A DNA stretch of 64,000 bases from JAHBTB01 sp964451255 (GCA_964451255.1 CAYVHL010000001.1:186001-250000); one strand, 5' to 3'. Positions 51,202-59,515 are shown, counted from the stretch's first letter. The notes: generated by a model not told the origin, from the letters alone. Made by a program: numbers and translations.

Positions 51202-52521
51202 TCAATGCGCCTTCGGAGGTGCCACGACGGGATTTTGTGGCCGGTCATCGTCCTCGACCGGAGCCGGAACCACCTCGGACGCGACACTCTTCTCAGCCAC
51301 ACCCAGCGACTTGAGCTTTTGAACCACGTCGATGCCGAACAGTTGCTTGACCTGTTCGAGCATCGGTATGGCGCCCGCGATGCCTCCCCCACCTGCCCGG
51401 GGATCGATCATCGTCACCTTTTCGACGGTGGTTGTCGGGATCGTGTCAGTCAAGGCGGCGACCACGCTGGACAGTTTTTGTGTGAGCAAGACCTCACGGG
51501 CACTCGGCCCGGCCTTTTCGTAAGTCTCAGCGAGATTGCGCAAAGCTTCGGCACGGGCGCGGCCGTCTTCGATGATCGCCGCGGTCTTTGCCTTGGCCTC
51601 GTTCTCCGAGGCCTCCTGGCCAGCCTTGGCGGGGACGACGACGTCGGCCTCCAACTGGTTGCGGACCTGCTCGATGCGCGCCTTCTGGACTTCAAGCTCT
51701 GCCTTGGCCTGGGCGACCGCCGCCGCGACTTGGGCCTGCTCTTCGGCCACGAGGGCGTCACGTTTGGTCAGCGTCTCCGTCAACCGCTTCTGGGCGTCCG
51801 CCTTGGCGATATTCGTGTCGGCGTCGAGTTGGGCCTTGCGTTGCCGCTCCAGGTTTTCCGCTTCTTGGATCAAGGCGTCGGCGTGGGCGATGGCTTCGGC
51901 GATCCTCGCCTTGGAGATGACCTCCGCGTTCCTCTGACGGCCAAGTGAGTCCAGGTACTTGCTTTCGTCTTGGACGTTTTGGATCTTCATCGTGTCGACG
52001 ACCAAGCCCAAGGCGGTCATGTCCTGTTCGACCTCCTGGACGAGCCGCTCGGCGAAGAGCAGCTTGTCCGCGTTCACCTGCTCCGGCGTCATTGTCGCGA
52101 GGACGCCGCGCAACGAGCCCTCCAAGGTCGCCTTGGCGATCGACATCACCTCTTCCCTGGTCTTGCCAAGGAAACGTTCGATCGCGTTGTGGATCAACGG
52201 TTCGTGCCCGGCGATCTTGACGTTCGCCACCCCTTGGACGGTGAGGGGGATGCCGCCTTTGGAGTAAGCGTTCACCGCCTGGATGTCGATGCCCATGTTG
52301 GTCAGGTCCATCCGGTCGACCCGCTCCAAGAGAGGAATCTTGATGCCGCGGCCGCCCTTGATCAACTTGTAGCCGTAGCTCCGGTTGCCCTCTTGCTGCC
52401 GCCCGCCTGAGAAGATCAGCACTTCGTTCGGCGCGCAGATGTAGATGAGGCCCTTGATCGCCCAGAACCCGACAACGACGAAAAAGACGACCACGCCGAC
52501 TGCGATCAGGATGATGTTCAC
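51202..52521 (-). CDS. flotillin-like SPFH protein (second copy)
   Basis: This 439-residue protein has an N-terminal membrane helix (IILIAVGVVVFFVVVGFWAI). The SPFH domain is YICAPNEVLIFSGGRQQEGNRSYGYKLIKGGRGIKIPLLERVDRMDLT. A long Ala/Glu-rich coiled coil (about 190-340) and a Pro-rich tail follow. It should form oligomeric membrane microdomains with its neighbour. GTG 52521 overlaps the stop of the first flotillin gene. Both copies are 439 residues long and clearly related but diverged. Confidence 0.9.
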   Translation of the reverse strand: MNIILIAVGVVVFFVVVGFWAIKGLIYICAPNEVLIFSGGRQQEGNRSYGYKLIKGGRGIKIPLLERVDRMDLTNMGIDIQAVNAYSKGGIPLTVQGVANVKIAGHEPLIHNAIERFLGKTREEVMSIAKATLEGSLRGVLATMTPEQVNADKLLFAERLVQEVEQDMTALGLVVDTMKIQNVQDESKYLDSLGRQRNAEVISKARIAEAIAHADALIQEAENLERQRKAQLDADTNIAKADAQKRLTETLTKRDALVAEEQAQVAAAVAQAKAELEVQKARIEQVRNQLEADVVVPAKAGQEASENEAKAKTAAIIEDGRARAEALRNLAETYEKAGPSAREVLLTQKLSSVVAALTDTIPTTTVEKVTMIDPRAGGGGIAGAIPMLEQVKQLFGIDVVQKLKSLGVAEKSVASEVVPAPVEDDDRPQNPVVAPPKAH

Positions 52522-53837
52522 GAATTCGCCTCCTTCTGCACCGGTTTGCCGTCAGGCGTTGTGCGTCCGGATATCGCCCCAGGTATGTCGATGCCCGTCG
52601 AGACGTTAACGGCGTCGAAGATCGACGCCAACATCGCGGGGTAACTGCCCACGTAGCTTGAGAGGACCTTGCCGTCACCCCCGTCGATCATGTTCAGGTT
52701 GTCCACCTTGACCTTCGCGACCCCGGTCGAGGCGCTCGCCAAGATCTTCTCAAAATCCTCGATCAAGAAGATTGTCATCGCGTTGGAACCCGCCTCACGC
52801 CAAGCCGCGCTCATCATGTCGAGCGCCTGGGCCGCGGCTAGGCCGCGTTCCCGAAGGATGGCCGCGTCGCCCTTGGCTTTGAACTCCTGTGCCCGCTGAG
52901 ACGCGCTCGCCGGCAAGATTTTGTCGGCCTGCAACCTCAGCCCCTCCAGTTCGGTGCGCACCTGCTGGAGTTCCTGCTCGGCCTTGGCCCGAGCCTCTCT
53001 GGCCGCCGCCGCCGTCCGCTCTTCCTCAGACTTCACCTTCGAATCCAGTTCCGCCTGAACACGTCGCAGTTCGTTCACCATCGCGACGACCTTGGCGTCC
53101 ACTTCGGCCTTTTTGACGTTCGCCCGCCCCCGGTTCTCGGCTTCGGCCTGTTCGGCGGCGCGCTGAGCGTTGCTTTCGGCGATCTCGGCGTCGCGGATCA
53201 CGTTGGCGATGGCCTCGCGCCCGATGGAGTCCAGATAGTGTTTGTCGTCGCTGATGTGTTGGATTTTAAAGGTGTCCAGGTGGATCCCTAGCTTCTTGAG
53301 ATCTTGTTCACTCTCTTGGCTGAGTTCGTCCGCGAACTTGAGCCGGTCCTCGTTGATCTCTTCGGGCGTGAGCTTGGCGAGGACGCCGCGCAGGTGACCC
53401 TCCAAGGTTTCCTTGGCGACCCGTCGGATCTCGTTCGGGTCACGGCCCAAGAACCGCTCGATCGCGTTGCCGACGACCACCGGGTCGCTGCTGATCTTCA
53501 CGTTGGCGATCGCATCCACGTTCAGCGCCACGCCGCCGGCCGAGTACGCCCCCCGGATCATGATCGGCACCTCCATGATGTTCAGGCTCATGTGTGTGAC
53601 CGTCTCCAAGATCGGGAACTTGATCCCCCGTCCACCGAACACCGCCCGGAACCCGCGTGTGCTGCCGTCAGCGAGCTTCTTGCGGCGGCCGGAGAAGATC
53701 AGCACCTCGTTTGGCGGGCAGATCCTGAGAAGGCTCTTCAAGAACGCCACCAGAACCAAGAAGACGACGATGATGCCGCCCGCGATCGTCAGCCCCTGCC
53801 CGATCTGAGCCACGTCCACCTGCGCGAGTAGATTCAT
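52518..53837 (-). CDS. flotillin-like SPFH protein (first copy)
   Basis: This 439-residue protein has a membrane helix near residues 17-37 (IAGGIIVVFLVLVAFLKSLL). The SPFH domain is LRICPPNEVLIFSGRRKKLADGSTRGFRAVFGGRGIKFPILETVTHMSL. Next come the coiled coil (NAQRAAEQAEAENRGRANVKKAEVDAKVVAMVNELRRVQAEL) and a C-terminal segment. The YuaG/FloT relatives act as membrane scaffolds. It is coupled by ATGA to the NfeD gene upstream and to the second copy downstream. Confidence 0.9.
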   Translation of the reverse strand: MNLLAQVDVAQIGQGLTIAGGIIVVFLVLVAFLKSLLRICPPNEVLIFSGRRKKLADGSTRGFRAVFGGRGIKFPILETVTHMSLNIMEVPIMIRGAYSAGGVALNVDAIANVKISSDPVVVGNAIERFLGRDPNEIRRVAKETLEGHLRGVLAKLTPEEINEDRLKFADELSQESEQDLKKLGIHLDTFKIQHISDDKHYLDSIGREAIANVIRDAEIAESNAQRAAEQAEAENRGRANVKKAEVDAKVVAMVNELRRVQAELDSKVKSEEERTAAAAREARAKAEQELQQVRTELEGLRLQADKILPASASQRAQEFKAKGDAAILRERGLAAAQALDMMSAAWREAGSNAMTIFLIEDFEKILASASTGVAKVKVDNLNMIDGGDGKVLSSYVGSYPAMLASIFDAVNVSTGIDIPGAISGRTTPDGKPVQKEANS

Positions 53838-54469
53838 TTCCCTTGTCCCAATTCTAACGTGTCGTCGCCAAGCACGGATTCACGCCGCGCGACGTTCGCC
53901 CTGTCCCCTTCGACCTCCAACACGACGACCGACGCTCCCGGTTCGATCGTCTCCCCGTCCGGGGCGACAGCCAGAAAGTCGATCAGGTCGCCCTTCACGC
54001 TGAGCCGGATGCGCCCCGGGGTCGTCCCCCGGATCGTCACGAGGACCTCCGCCTCCTTGCCCAGCATGTCCTGCTGTTTGGCGCTGCTGGAGGATTCGGT
54101 GATCCGGAGCAGACGCATGACCCACGAGACGACGAAGCCGCACGCCAGTCCGACGAGAGCCGCCACGATTGCGGCCACAGGCTCCGGCGTCTTGGCCAAG
54201 ACTGTCAGCAGAAGGCCGGACGTGCCGAACCCCGCGAAGAGGTACGTCCAGAACCTCAGGCTGAGGAACGGCATCCACCTGCCGTTCGCGGCCTCGCGGG
54301 CGGCGACGTGGCCCGAGGCCATGTCGTGCCCTTCCACCAAGTCATGTCCCAGTTGGAACTCGTGGTCCACCGAGACGTCCGCGTCACCTCCGGCGTGGTC
54401 GACCCCGAGCAGGCTCAGGACGACCAGCACACCTGCCACCACCGCGGACACGATATATGCGAGCAACAT
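53834..54469 (-). CDS. NfeD/YuaF-like membrane protein, flotillin partner
   Basis: This 211-residue protein has an N-terminal membrane helix (AYIVSAVVAGVLVVLSLLGV), a His/Asp-rich loop and two further helices (LRFWTYLFAGFGTSGLLLTVLA, VAAIVAALVGLACGFVVSWVMRLL). A C-terminal OB-fold follows (MLGKEAEVLVTIRGTTPGRIRLSVKGDLIDFLAVAPDGETIEPGASVVVLEVEGD). This is the short NfeD form that pairs with flotillins. It is first in a four-gene operon with ATGA overlaps. TAGAAT lies about 25 bases upstream of the ATG. Confidence 0.88.
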   Translation of the reverse strand: MLLAYIVSAVVAGVLVVLSLLGVDHAGGDADVSVDHEFQLGHDLVEGHDMASGHVAAREAANGRWMPFLSLRFWTYLFAGFGTSGLLLTVLAKTPEPVAAIVAALVGLACGFVVSWVMRLLRITESSSSAKQQDMLGKEAEVLVTIRGTTPGRIRLSVKGDLIDFLAVAPDGETIEPGASVVVLEVEGDRANVARRESVLGDDTLELGQGK

Positions 54470-54649
54470 GGCGTCTTAGCCTACTGCAAGCTCTCATTCT
54501 AACACGGCGGCGGGCCGATGGGCTTCTGCCACAAGGGAGCATTGCCAAAGAGAGAGGACCCCCGGGCCATGAGGCTCGATATTCTCCAAAGTCTAGGCAC
54601 ATCCTGACAGTGCCAAGCAAGCCACTAGGCAAGGTATGACTCCCGAAAC

Positions 54650-55261
54650 ATGGGCGGCCTTGTCATCATCTGCGGCGACCGGTACCACCCGGCGGAAGTC
54701 GTCATGGAAGGAATGGCGGCGATCACGAGGGACCAAGTGGTCCGGTCGTCAGAGCCTGGTTGGCCCAGTCGGCCCACGTCTATTGTCGTATTGGCCAAGT
54801 CCAACTCCACGTCTGCCGACGACGACTCACCCTGGGCGTCACCCGCGTCTGACGACGTTGTCCACGAGTGGGTGCAAGCAGGCGGTGGCCTCCTCGTGGT
54901 CCACAGCGGCACCGTTCGCTATGGGTGCTGCCCTCAGATCCGCCGAATGACGGGCGGCGCATTCGTCCGGCACCCGCCGCCAGGGCCCATCACAATTCTT
55001 CCTGTGGGCGACCACAGACTGTCAACAGGCATGCTGCCGTTCACCGTTCATGACGAACACTACATCATGGAAACCGACGAGGGCTCGGACGTCTTCCTTG
55101 AGTCTCGCTCGGAGCACGGCGTCCAGCCGGCTGGCTGGACAAAGGAGGTCGGCAAAGGCAAGGTCTGTGTCATCACCCCCGGGCACTTTGCTGGCGTCTG
55201 GGCGGATCCTGGTTTCCAGGAGGTGGTCAGTAGGTCATTAGGGTGGCTGACCGGTGCATAG
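54650..55261 (+). CDS. ThuA-like protein (class I glutamine amidotransferase fold)
   Basis: This 203-residue protein has a ThuA-type flavodoxin-like fold: LVIICGDRYHPAEVVMEGMAAI, VVHEWVQAGGGLLVVHSGTVRYG, GGAFVRHPPPGPITI, VHDEHYIMETDEGSDVFLES and GKGKVCVITPGHFAGVWADPGFQEVVSRSLGWLTG. No catalytic Cys of true amidotransferases is in the right place, as is usual for ThuA proteins linked to sugar metabolism. It overlaps the SDR gene by eight bases. Confidence 0.82.
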   Translation: MGGLVIICGDRYHPAEVVMEGMAAITRDQVVRSSEPGWPSRPTSIVVLAKSNSTSADDDSPWASPASDDVVHEWVQAGGGLLVVHSGTVRYGCCPQIRRMTGGAFVRHPPPGPITILPVGDHRLSTGMLPFTVHDEHYIMETDEGSDVFLESRSEHGVQPAGWTKEVGKGKVCVITPGHFAGVWADPGFQEVVSRSLGWLTGA

Positions 55262-55964
55262 GGTCGCTCTCGTCACCGGCGCCGACCGCGGCCTGGGCCG
55301 CGCCGTCGTCCAGGCCCTGCTCGAGGATGGTTGGACCGTCATGGCGGGGCAGGTGCTGGATTGGCCGGAGTTGACCGGGCTTGTCGCCCGCTTCCCAGAC
55401 AGGCTACACATCCTTCCGCTCGACGTCAGCGACGACCTCCAAGTCCAAGAAGCCGCCCGACGAGCCGCCGACATCTCCGGACACATTGATTTGCTCGTTT
55501 CGAACGCGGCCATCAACCGCTCGCACAGCGTGTCCTCGGTTCGCGAGCCGCTCAACTTTGCCGACATGGCAGACGAGTTCAGCGTGAACGCCCTCGGCGC
55601 CCTGCGGCTCGTCAATGCCTTCTTGCCCTTCCTCGACCAGGGTGCCATGAGGCGACTCTGCTTTGTCTCGTCCGAAGCAGGGAGCGTCGGAGCTAGTCGA
55701 CGGACAGGCTGGTTCGGATACTGCATGTCCAAAGCCGCCCTAAACATGGCGGTCAAGAACATGTCCAACGATTTGGGGCCTCAAGGCTACACTTTCCGTC
55801 TCTACCACCCTGGTTGGCTTCGAACCTACATGTCGGGGACAAAGAACATTGAAGCGACCCTTGAACCAGAAGACGCCGCCGTCATCGCGCTCCAATACTT
55901 CCTGTCACAGGATGAACGAGGGCTCGTTCTTCGATCCTTTGATGGCGACGACATGCCCTGGTAA
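55254..55964 (+). CDS. short-chain dehydrogenase/reductase
   Basis: This 236-residue classical SDR has TGADRGLG (8-15) for the cofactor, SNAAI (near 83-87) and the catalytic Ser139/140, Tyr156 and Lys160 (FVSSEAG, YCMSK). HPGWLRTYMSG is the post-catalytic loop. The substrate is unknown. The start is GTG at 55254, inside the end of the ThuA-like gene. That pairing suggests sugar or keto-sugar metabolism. Confidence 0.9.
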   Translation: MHRVALVTGADRGLGRAVVQALLEDGWTVMAGQVLDWPELTGLVARFPDRLHILPLDVSDDLQVQEAARRAADISGHIDLLVSNAAINRSHSVSSVREPLNFADMADEFSVNALGALRLVNAFLPFLDQGAMRRLCFVSSEAGSVGASRRTGWFGYCMSKAALNMAVKNMSNDLGPQGYTFRLYHPGWLRTYMSGTKNIEATLEPEDAAVIALQYFLSQDERGLVLRSFDGDDMPW

Positions 55965-55999
55965 AAAAGCCGGCCCAAAGGCAAGCACCTCGGACCGGC
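55963..55999 (-). terminator. minus-strand intrinsic terminator at the SDR gene end
   Basis: On the minus strand the GCCGG...CCGGC stem (one internal mismatch) is followed by TTTTTT, which overlaps the SDR stop codon. On the plus strand it lacks a T-tract, so it best fits termination of a minus-strand RNA. Confidence 0.7.
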
Positions 56000-56170
56000 A
56001 AATTGATTGAAATCTCGTTATCTTGCTTCGGGCATGATCGACTTTGCTCTGCCCTGCTTCGGAACACCGCTCACACCCCCCGACAACCTCGGGGAAAGCC
56101 GCCGAATGGCTCTTTAGCTCCTACTCCTTGGTTCGCTCGAAGCCACAATCTGGCCAAATTTGCGAACACA
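55963..56170 (-). ncRNA. candidate minus-strand structured RNA
   Basis: This lies in a 373-base convergent gap. On the minus strand TAGTAT (56183-56178) could start a transcript at about 56170. Hairpins follow. GTTCGC (56167) pairs with GCGAAC (56136) around GCCA/TGGC. CCCCGA pairs with TCGGGG near 56090. GGGCA pairs with TGCCC near 56040. A final GC-rich stem (55969-55999) is followed by six T, a good intrinsic terminator. The PEP-CTERM gene upstream has its own terminator at 56291, so this RNA would be independent. The family is unknown. Confidence 0.45.
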
Positions 56171-56286
56171 GTAAATGATACTACGGTTCTTGGTTTTTTC
56201 TTAGAGTTTTCTCAGTTGTTATCAACACCGCGACCAAATTGAACCAGAATGCCTACCGACGTCCTTTGAGAAGGCATCGGAACGAC
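56000..56286. other. AT-rich convergent intergenic region
   Basis: No protein-coding signal was found on either strand. It holds the body and presumed promoter of the minus-strand RNA candidate. The part 56150-56240 is strikingly AT-rich. Confidence 0.4.
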
Positions 56287-56321
56287 GAAAAGCCCGCCGA
56301 ACGGTTCATGTCCGACGGGCT
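56287..56321 (-). terminator. terminator of the PEP-CTERM gene at 56338
   Basis: On the minus strand AGCCCGTCG pairs with CGGCGGGCT (one mismatch) and is followed by TTTT. It lies 17 bases after the stop codon. Confidence 0.8.
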
Positions 56322-56337
56322 GTCGCCGATGGAACGA

Positions 56338-57003
56338 TCAGTTCTTCTTCCTCCGTGCCACCAGGCCTGCGATACCGAGTCCAAGGATAGCCATGGTCGC
56401 CGGCTCCGGCACGCACCGCGTGTCGATGACCAGCTGGTCGGCATAGATGAACTCGTCCGTCAGGTTCTGGATGATGAACTGCTCATACGGTGGTTGGTGC
56501 TCCAACACAAAGGAAGCCGTCGTATGGTGCCAGCCATTGCCTAAGTCAATCGTTCCGATCAAGGTGCCGACGTTAGGATCTGCCGCCAGGGGGCTGACGA
56601 CGACGTCATGGCCGGGATCTGCCCACCAAGTGAGTTGAACCCAGATGTCCTTGTGGTTCGCATCGTTTTCCTGGTTCGGGATCAAGAAGATCAGCGAAAT
56701 GTCCGGCCCGATTCCGATGACTCCGGTACGAGGGCTGGTCGTGCCGGGGTTGAAGGACGTGTCGTCGGGAAACCAGAAGGCGTCGCCTGGGTTTTCCACC
56801 CGAGGATCGCCGTACGGATTCCCAAACGGGCCGATCGGGTGCCCGAATATGTCGTTGACGTCGTCGAAAGTCCACTCCTGCGTCGTCGTGGCGGGCAACC
56901 CACGGTCCCACGGTGGCGGCACCAAGTCGTCGGCCAATGCGACAGAAGCCGCAGTGGCGAGGGTAGCCATAGATATCAGTACCCTGGCAAATTTCCAGTA
57001 CAT
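56338..57003 (-). CDS. PEP-CTERM sorted surface protein
   Basis: This 221-residue protein has a signal peptide (FARVLISMATLATAASVALA), a beta-sandwich-like body rich in Trp, Asp and Pro, and the tail VPEPATMAILGLGIAGLVARRKKN. It should be an exosortase substrate like the two other PEP-CTERM proteins here, but its body is unrelated to theirs. It is preceded by about 280 AT-rich bases with no gene. Confidence 0.87.
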   Translation of the reverse strand: MYWKFARVLISMATLATAASVALADDLVPPPWDRGLPATTTQEWTFDDVNDIFGHPIGPFGNPYGDPRVENPGDAFWFPDDTSFNPGTTSPRTGVIGIGPDISLIFLIPNQENDANHKDIWVQLTWWADPGHDVVVSPLAADPNVGTLIGTIDLGNGWHHTTASFVLEHQPPYEQFIIQNLTDEFIYADQLVIDTRCVPEPATMAILGLGIAGLVARRKKN

Positions 57004-57284
57004 TTTAATGTTCTCCTAGAGCACTTGTATTGACACATAAACGATTTGATGAAGATTATAATCAACAAGTTTTCGTTTAGGTTTACAGGCCAACTCTGCA
57101 ATCATCATACATCACATTAGAGACTTCTCAGCAATATAACTGGCAAAATTGCTGGGCACGCGAGCCAGAGCGAATCTGTCGCGAAAGGTAGAGATAGAGT
57201 TCACAATCACACTGGAAGATGCAGTGTCCGAAAGCACAGCGTCAAGGACGGCGGCGGGGACAACCCACGCTCCCGACACCGGGG
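57004..57284. other. AT-rich intergenic region, no gene seen
   Basis: This separates the PEP-CTERM gene (leftward) from the end of the YdeI-like gene. It includes the palindrome GATTATAATC near 57051. It likely contains the PEP-CTERM promoter, but no confident -10/-35 pair was found. Confidence 0.35.
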
Positions 57285-57815
57285 CTAGTCTTCATCAGAA
57301 GGCACCGGACAACTGATCGCCTTGCTGTAGATGCCTGAGCGGTCGAAGCAACAGACCTTCTTTTTGCCCTTGGCCAACATGTCGCAGGCGGCTTCGATAC
57401 GCTTCGCCCTGGTCTCGGCCCTCTTGGATGTGTCAAGCCAGTAAATCCAGTCTGTCCGGATCGCGGCGGACACTTTCGACCAAAGGGCCATGGCTTCCGG
57501 TGATCGGCCAAGGGCAGCCGACAAATCGTTCGGGACGGTGGGCTCGGGCCATTCCTTCACAGGTGAGATCTCGACATCGACTTCACCACCCGGTCGTTCG
57601 CCCGATGCCAACTTCAACCAATGTCCGCCCTTGCCGTCGGGCCAGGCCACCGTCCACAGATCGACGCCACCGACCGACCCTTTCACGGCCACCAAGCCTC
57701 GGGAGGGCAACTGGTCACTCATATCCTGGGGCAACAAAATGACAGCCGCTGCGTCGCCGCCAGAGGACTCGTGAAGTCGTGCTCGGAAGGAAATCAGGGC
57801 CGCGGGTGTCGCCAT
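57285..57815 (-). CDS. DUF1905/YdeI-like protein
   Basis: This 176-residue protein has the DUF1905 barrel (ISFRARLHESSGGDAAAVILLPQDMSDQLPSRGLVAVKGSVGGVDLWTVAWPDGKGGHWLKL). A YdeI tail follows (VPNDLSAALGRSPEAMALWSKVSAAIRTDWIYWLDTSKRAETRAKRIEAACDMLAKGKKKVCCFDRSGIYSK). The second Cys pair near the end is unusual. The ATG follows TAGTAT by seven bases, inside a short palindrome (AGTAT-N2-ATACT). It diverges from the NsrR gene. Confidence 0.82.
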   Translation of the reverse strand: MATPAALISFRARLHESSGGDAAAVILLPQDMSDQLPSRGLVAVKGSVGGVDLWTVAWPDGKGGHWLKLASGERPGGEVDVEISPVKEWPEPTVPNDLSAALGRSPEAMALWSKVSAAIRTDWIYWLDTSKRAETRAKRIEAACDMLAKGKKKVCCFDRSGIYSKAISCPVPSDED

Positions 57816-57822
57816 AGTATTG

Positions 57823-57828
57823 ATACTA
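57823..57828 (-). promoter_or_regulatory. -10 box of the YdeI-like gene, leaderless
   Basis: TAGTAT on the minus strand lies seven bases before the ATG. The box is part of AGTAT-N2-ATACT (57816-57827), a possible operator. Confidence 0.45.
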
Positions 57829-57883
57829 CGCCAACGGATCTCTCGTTTCGGCCCAAGGATCCTTGAGGCGACCGGCTTATATA

Positions 57884-57898
57884 GGTATCTTGGATACC
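57884..57898. promoter_or_regulatory. operator-like palindrome before the nsrR-type gene
   Basis: GGTATC and GATACC form a perfect 6-bp palindrome with a TTG centre. It directly follows a TTATAT -10 box (57877-57882) and ends four bases before the ATG. Autoregulation by the Rrf2 protein is the simplest reading. Confidence 0.6.
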
Positions 57899-57902
57899 AA
57901 TT

Positions 57903-58337
57903 ATGAGACTGACGACTCACACGGACTACGGCCTCCGGTTGCTGATGTTTGGCGCCGAAGCGTGCCCCCTGCCCGTCTCCGTCGGCAATGTCGCATCCAA
58001 ACTGAATGTTTCGCGCAATCATTTGAGCAAGGTCGCCCAAAACCTGACCAAGGCGGGCATCTTAGAGACCACACGGGGGCGGTCCGGAGGATTCCGGCTC
58101 AAGAAGCGGCCGCAAGACATCCGGGTCGGCGAGGTCGTCCGAATATTGGAGTCGGAAACGGGGCTCGTCGAGTGCATGCGGGCTCAAGATTCCACCTGCC
58201 CCCTTACGAAAGGCTGCCGTCTGCCCCGGCTCTTCAACAAGGCTTCCGAGGCGTTCTTCCAGATACTGGACGACTGCACCTTGGACGATTTGGTCGCCGA
58301 TAACGCGCAGGTGTTTCGCCTTCTGGAGGCACGGTGA
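57903..58337 (+). CDS. nsrR: Rrf2 family iron-sulfur regulator, NsrR-like
   Basis: This 144-residue protein matches NsrR along its length: RLTTHTDYGLRLLMFGAE, VASKLNVSRNHLSKVAQNLTKAGILETTRGRSGGFRLKK (winged helix) and three cluster cysteines at 91, 99 and 105 (ECMRAQDSTCPLTKGC). It ends in the typical DDCTLDDLVADNAQVFRLL. NsrR senses nitric oxide through its iron-sulfur cluster and represses detoxification genes. The downstream globin fits this role. The Cys spacing (x7, x5) is longer than the x4, x5 I recall for E. coli. Confidence 0.9.
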   Translation: MRLTTHTDYGLRLLMFGAEACPLPVSVGNVASKLNVSRNHLSKVAQNLTKAGILETTRGRSGGFRLKKRPQDIRVGEVVRILESETGLVECMRAQDSTCPLTKGCRLPRLFNKASEAFFQILDDCTLDDLVADNAQVFRLLEAR

Positions 58338-58759
58338 GAATCGACCTCATGTCCCAAAAGGCGTTGGAGACCAGAAAGGGACTCCAGGACCACGCCCGGT
58401 CGATAGGCGTCTCCGAAGAATATGTGTCTTTGCTTGTCGACACGTTCTATAACAAGGTTCGCACCCACCATGAACTCGGCAAAGTGTTTGACGACGTCAT
58501 CCAGGACAGGTGGCCGGTGCATCTGGCGAAGATGAAGTCGTTCTGGGGTTCTATCGCGCTCAGAACCGGTGGTTACAAGGGTAACCCGATGATGACTCAT
58601 GCGGCCCTGACCGAAGCGAAGAACGGTCACTTTGCCATTTGGCTACGACTCTTTGAGGAGACACTTAATGAAACAGCCCCGACACCAGAAGTAGTCCAAT
58701 ACTTCATGGGTTACGCCAATACCATGGCGGCACGCTTGTCCAAGGCGATGTTCGCATGA
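58334..58759 (+). CDS. group III truncated haemoglobin
   Basis: This 141-residue protein has the group III globin pattern LLVDTFYNKVRTHHELGKVFDDVIQDRWPVHLAKMKSFWGSIALRTGGYKGNPMMTHAAL, with proximal-side His in THAAL. The end is FAIWLRLFEETLNETAPTPEVVQYFMGYANTMAARL. Such globins bind or oxidise nitric oxide. The GTG start overlaps the stop of the nsrR gene, and the gene ends overlapping the next ATG (ATGA), so it is inside the NO-responsive operon. Confidence 0.88.
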   Translation: MRIDLMSQKALETRKGLQDHARSIGVSEEYVSLLVDTFYNKVRTHHELGKVFDDVIQDRWPVHLAKMKSFWGSIALRTGGYKGNPMMTHAALTEAKNGHFAIWLRLFEETLNETAPTPEVVQYFMGYANTMAARLSKAMFA

Positions 58760-59196
58760 TCAACCGGCGTTTGCCTGGACAGATCGCCTTGCTGTGGGCT
58801 GGTGTCGTGATCGGTTGCTCGTTCGTGGCGACGCCCGCTAAGTTTCTTGTGCCGTCGCTCAGTTTGCCGACCGCCTTGGAGATCGGTCGTGTCACCTTCC
58901 GATCGCTTGTCGCAGCCGAACTTGCCCTCGTTGTCTTGGGCATCGTCGTCCTGATCCGGCTCCGACAAAGATGCCGCCTGTTCTGGTATGCGGTGGCCGT
59001 CTTGGCGGTTCAATGGATCGTGGTGATGCCACTTCTCAACGCTCGCACCGACGCGGTCGTCAGCGGCGTCCCGGCTACCGGCCCGCCATGGCACGTCGCC
59101 TACATCGTCTTGGAGGTGGCCAAACTGGTGATCTTGATCATCTTGGCCTTTAGCAACAAGGAGACAAACATTGGTTCAAATCAAACGAATATATGA
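58756..59196 (+). CDS. four-helix membrane protein in the NsrR operon
   Basis: This 146-residue protein has four hydrophobic helices (ALLWAGVVIGCSFVATPA, LVAAELALVVLGIVVLI, FWYAVAVLAVQWIVVMPLL, VAYIVLEVAKLVILIILAF). A conserved-looking FVATPAKF and His in PPWHVAYIVLE could be functional. The family is not firmly recognised. Its position between a globin and a DUF488 gene, with overlaps at both ends, suggests a role in nitrosative stress. Confidence 0.65.
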   Translation: MINRRLPGQIALLWAGVVIGCSFVATPAKFLVPSLSLPTALEIGRVTFRSLVAAELALVVLGIVVLIRLRQRCRLFWYAVAVLAVQWIVVMPLLNARTDAVVSGVPATGPPWHVAYIVLEVAKLVILIILAFSNKETNIGSNQTNI

Positions 59197-59515
59197 CGCT
59201 CCGAGCAAGGAGGACGGGTATCGCGTCCTTGTAGACCGTTTATGGCCCAGAGGTGTATCAAAGGAAAGGGCGATGCTCGACCTTTGGCTTAAGGACATCG
59301 CCCCGACCGACGAACTCCGACGTTGGTTTCAGCACGACCCCGCAAAGTGGGAAGGGTTCCGCGAAAGGTATCTTGTCGAACTGCAAGCGAAAGGCGCCGA
59401 ACTGTATAAGTTGCGCCAAGGCATGTCCAGCCAAACCCTCACCCTTCTCTACGGAGCAAGAGACCAAGAACACAATGAAGCCGTGGTGATCCGTGACTTG
59501 CTCACGCAGGCCTGA
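59171..59515 (+). CDS. DUF488 family protein
   Basis: This 114-residue protein has the DUF488 pattern: IKRIYDAPSKEDGYRVLVDRLWPRGVSKERAMLDLWLKDIAPTDELRRWFQHDPAKWEGFRERYLVEL and LTLLYGARDQEHNEAVVIRDLL. The family is small, cytoplasmic and of unsettled function, and is often found near NO or stress genes. It starts with TTG at 59171 inside the previous gene (26-base overlap). It is the last gene of the NsrR operon. Confidence 0.88.
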   Translation: MVQIKRIYDAPSKEDGYRVLVDRLWPRGVSKERAMLDLWLKDIAPTDELRRWFQHDPAKWEGFRERYLVELQAKGAELYKLRQGMSSQTLTLLYGARDQEHNEAVVIRDLLTQA

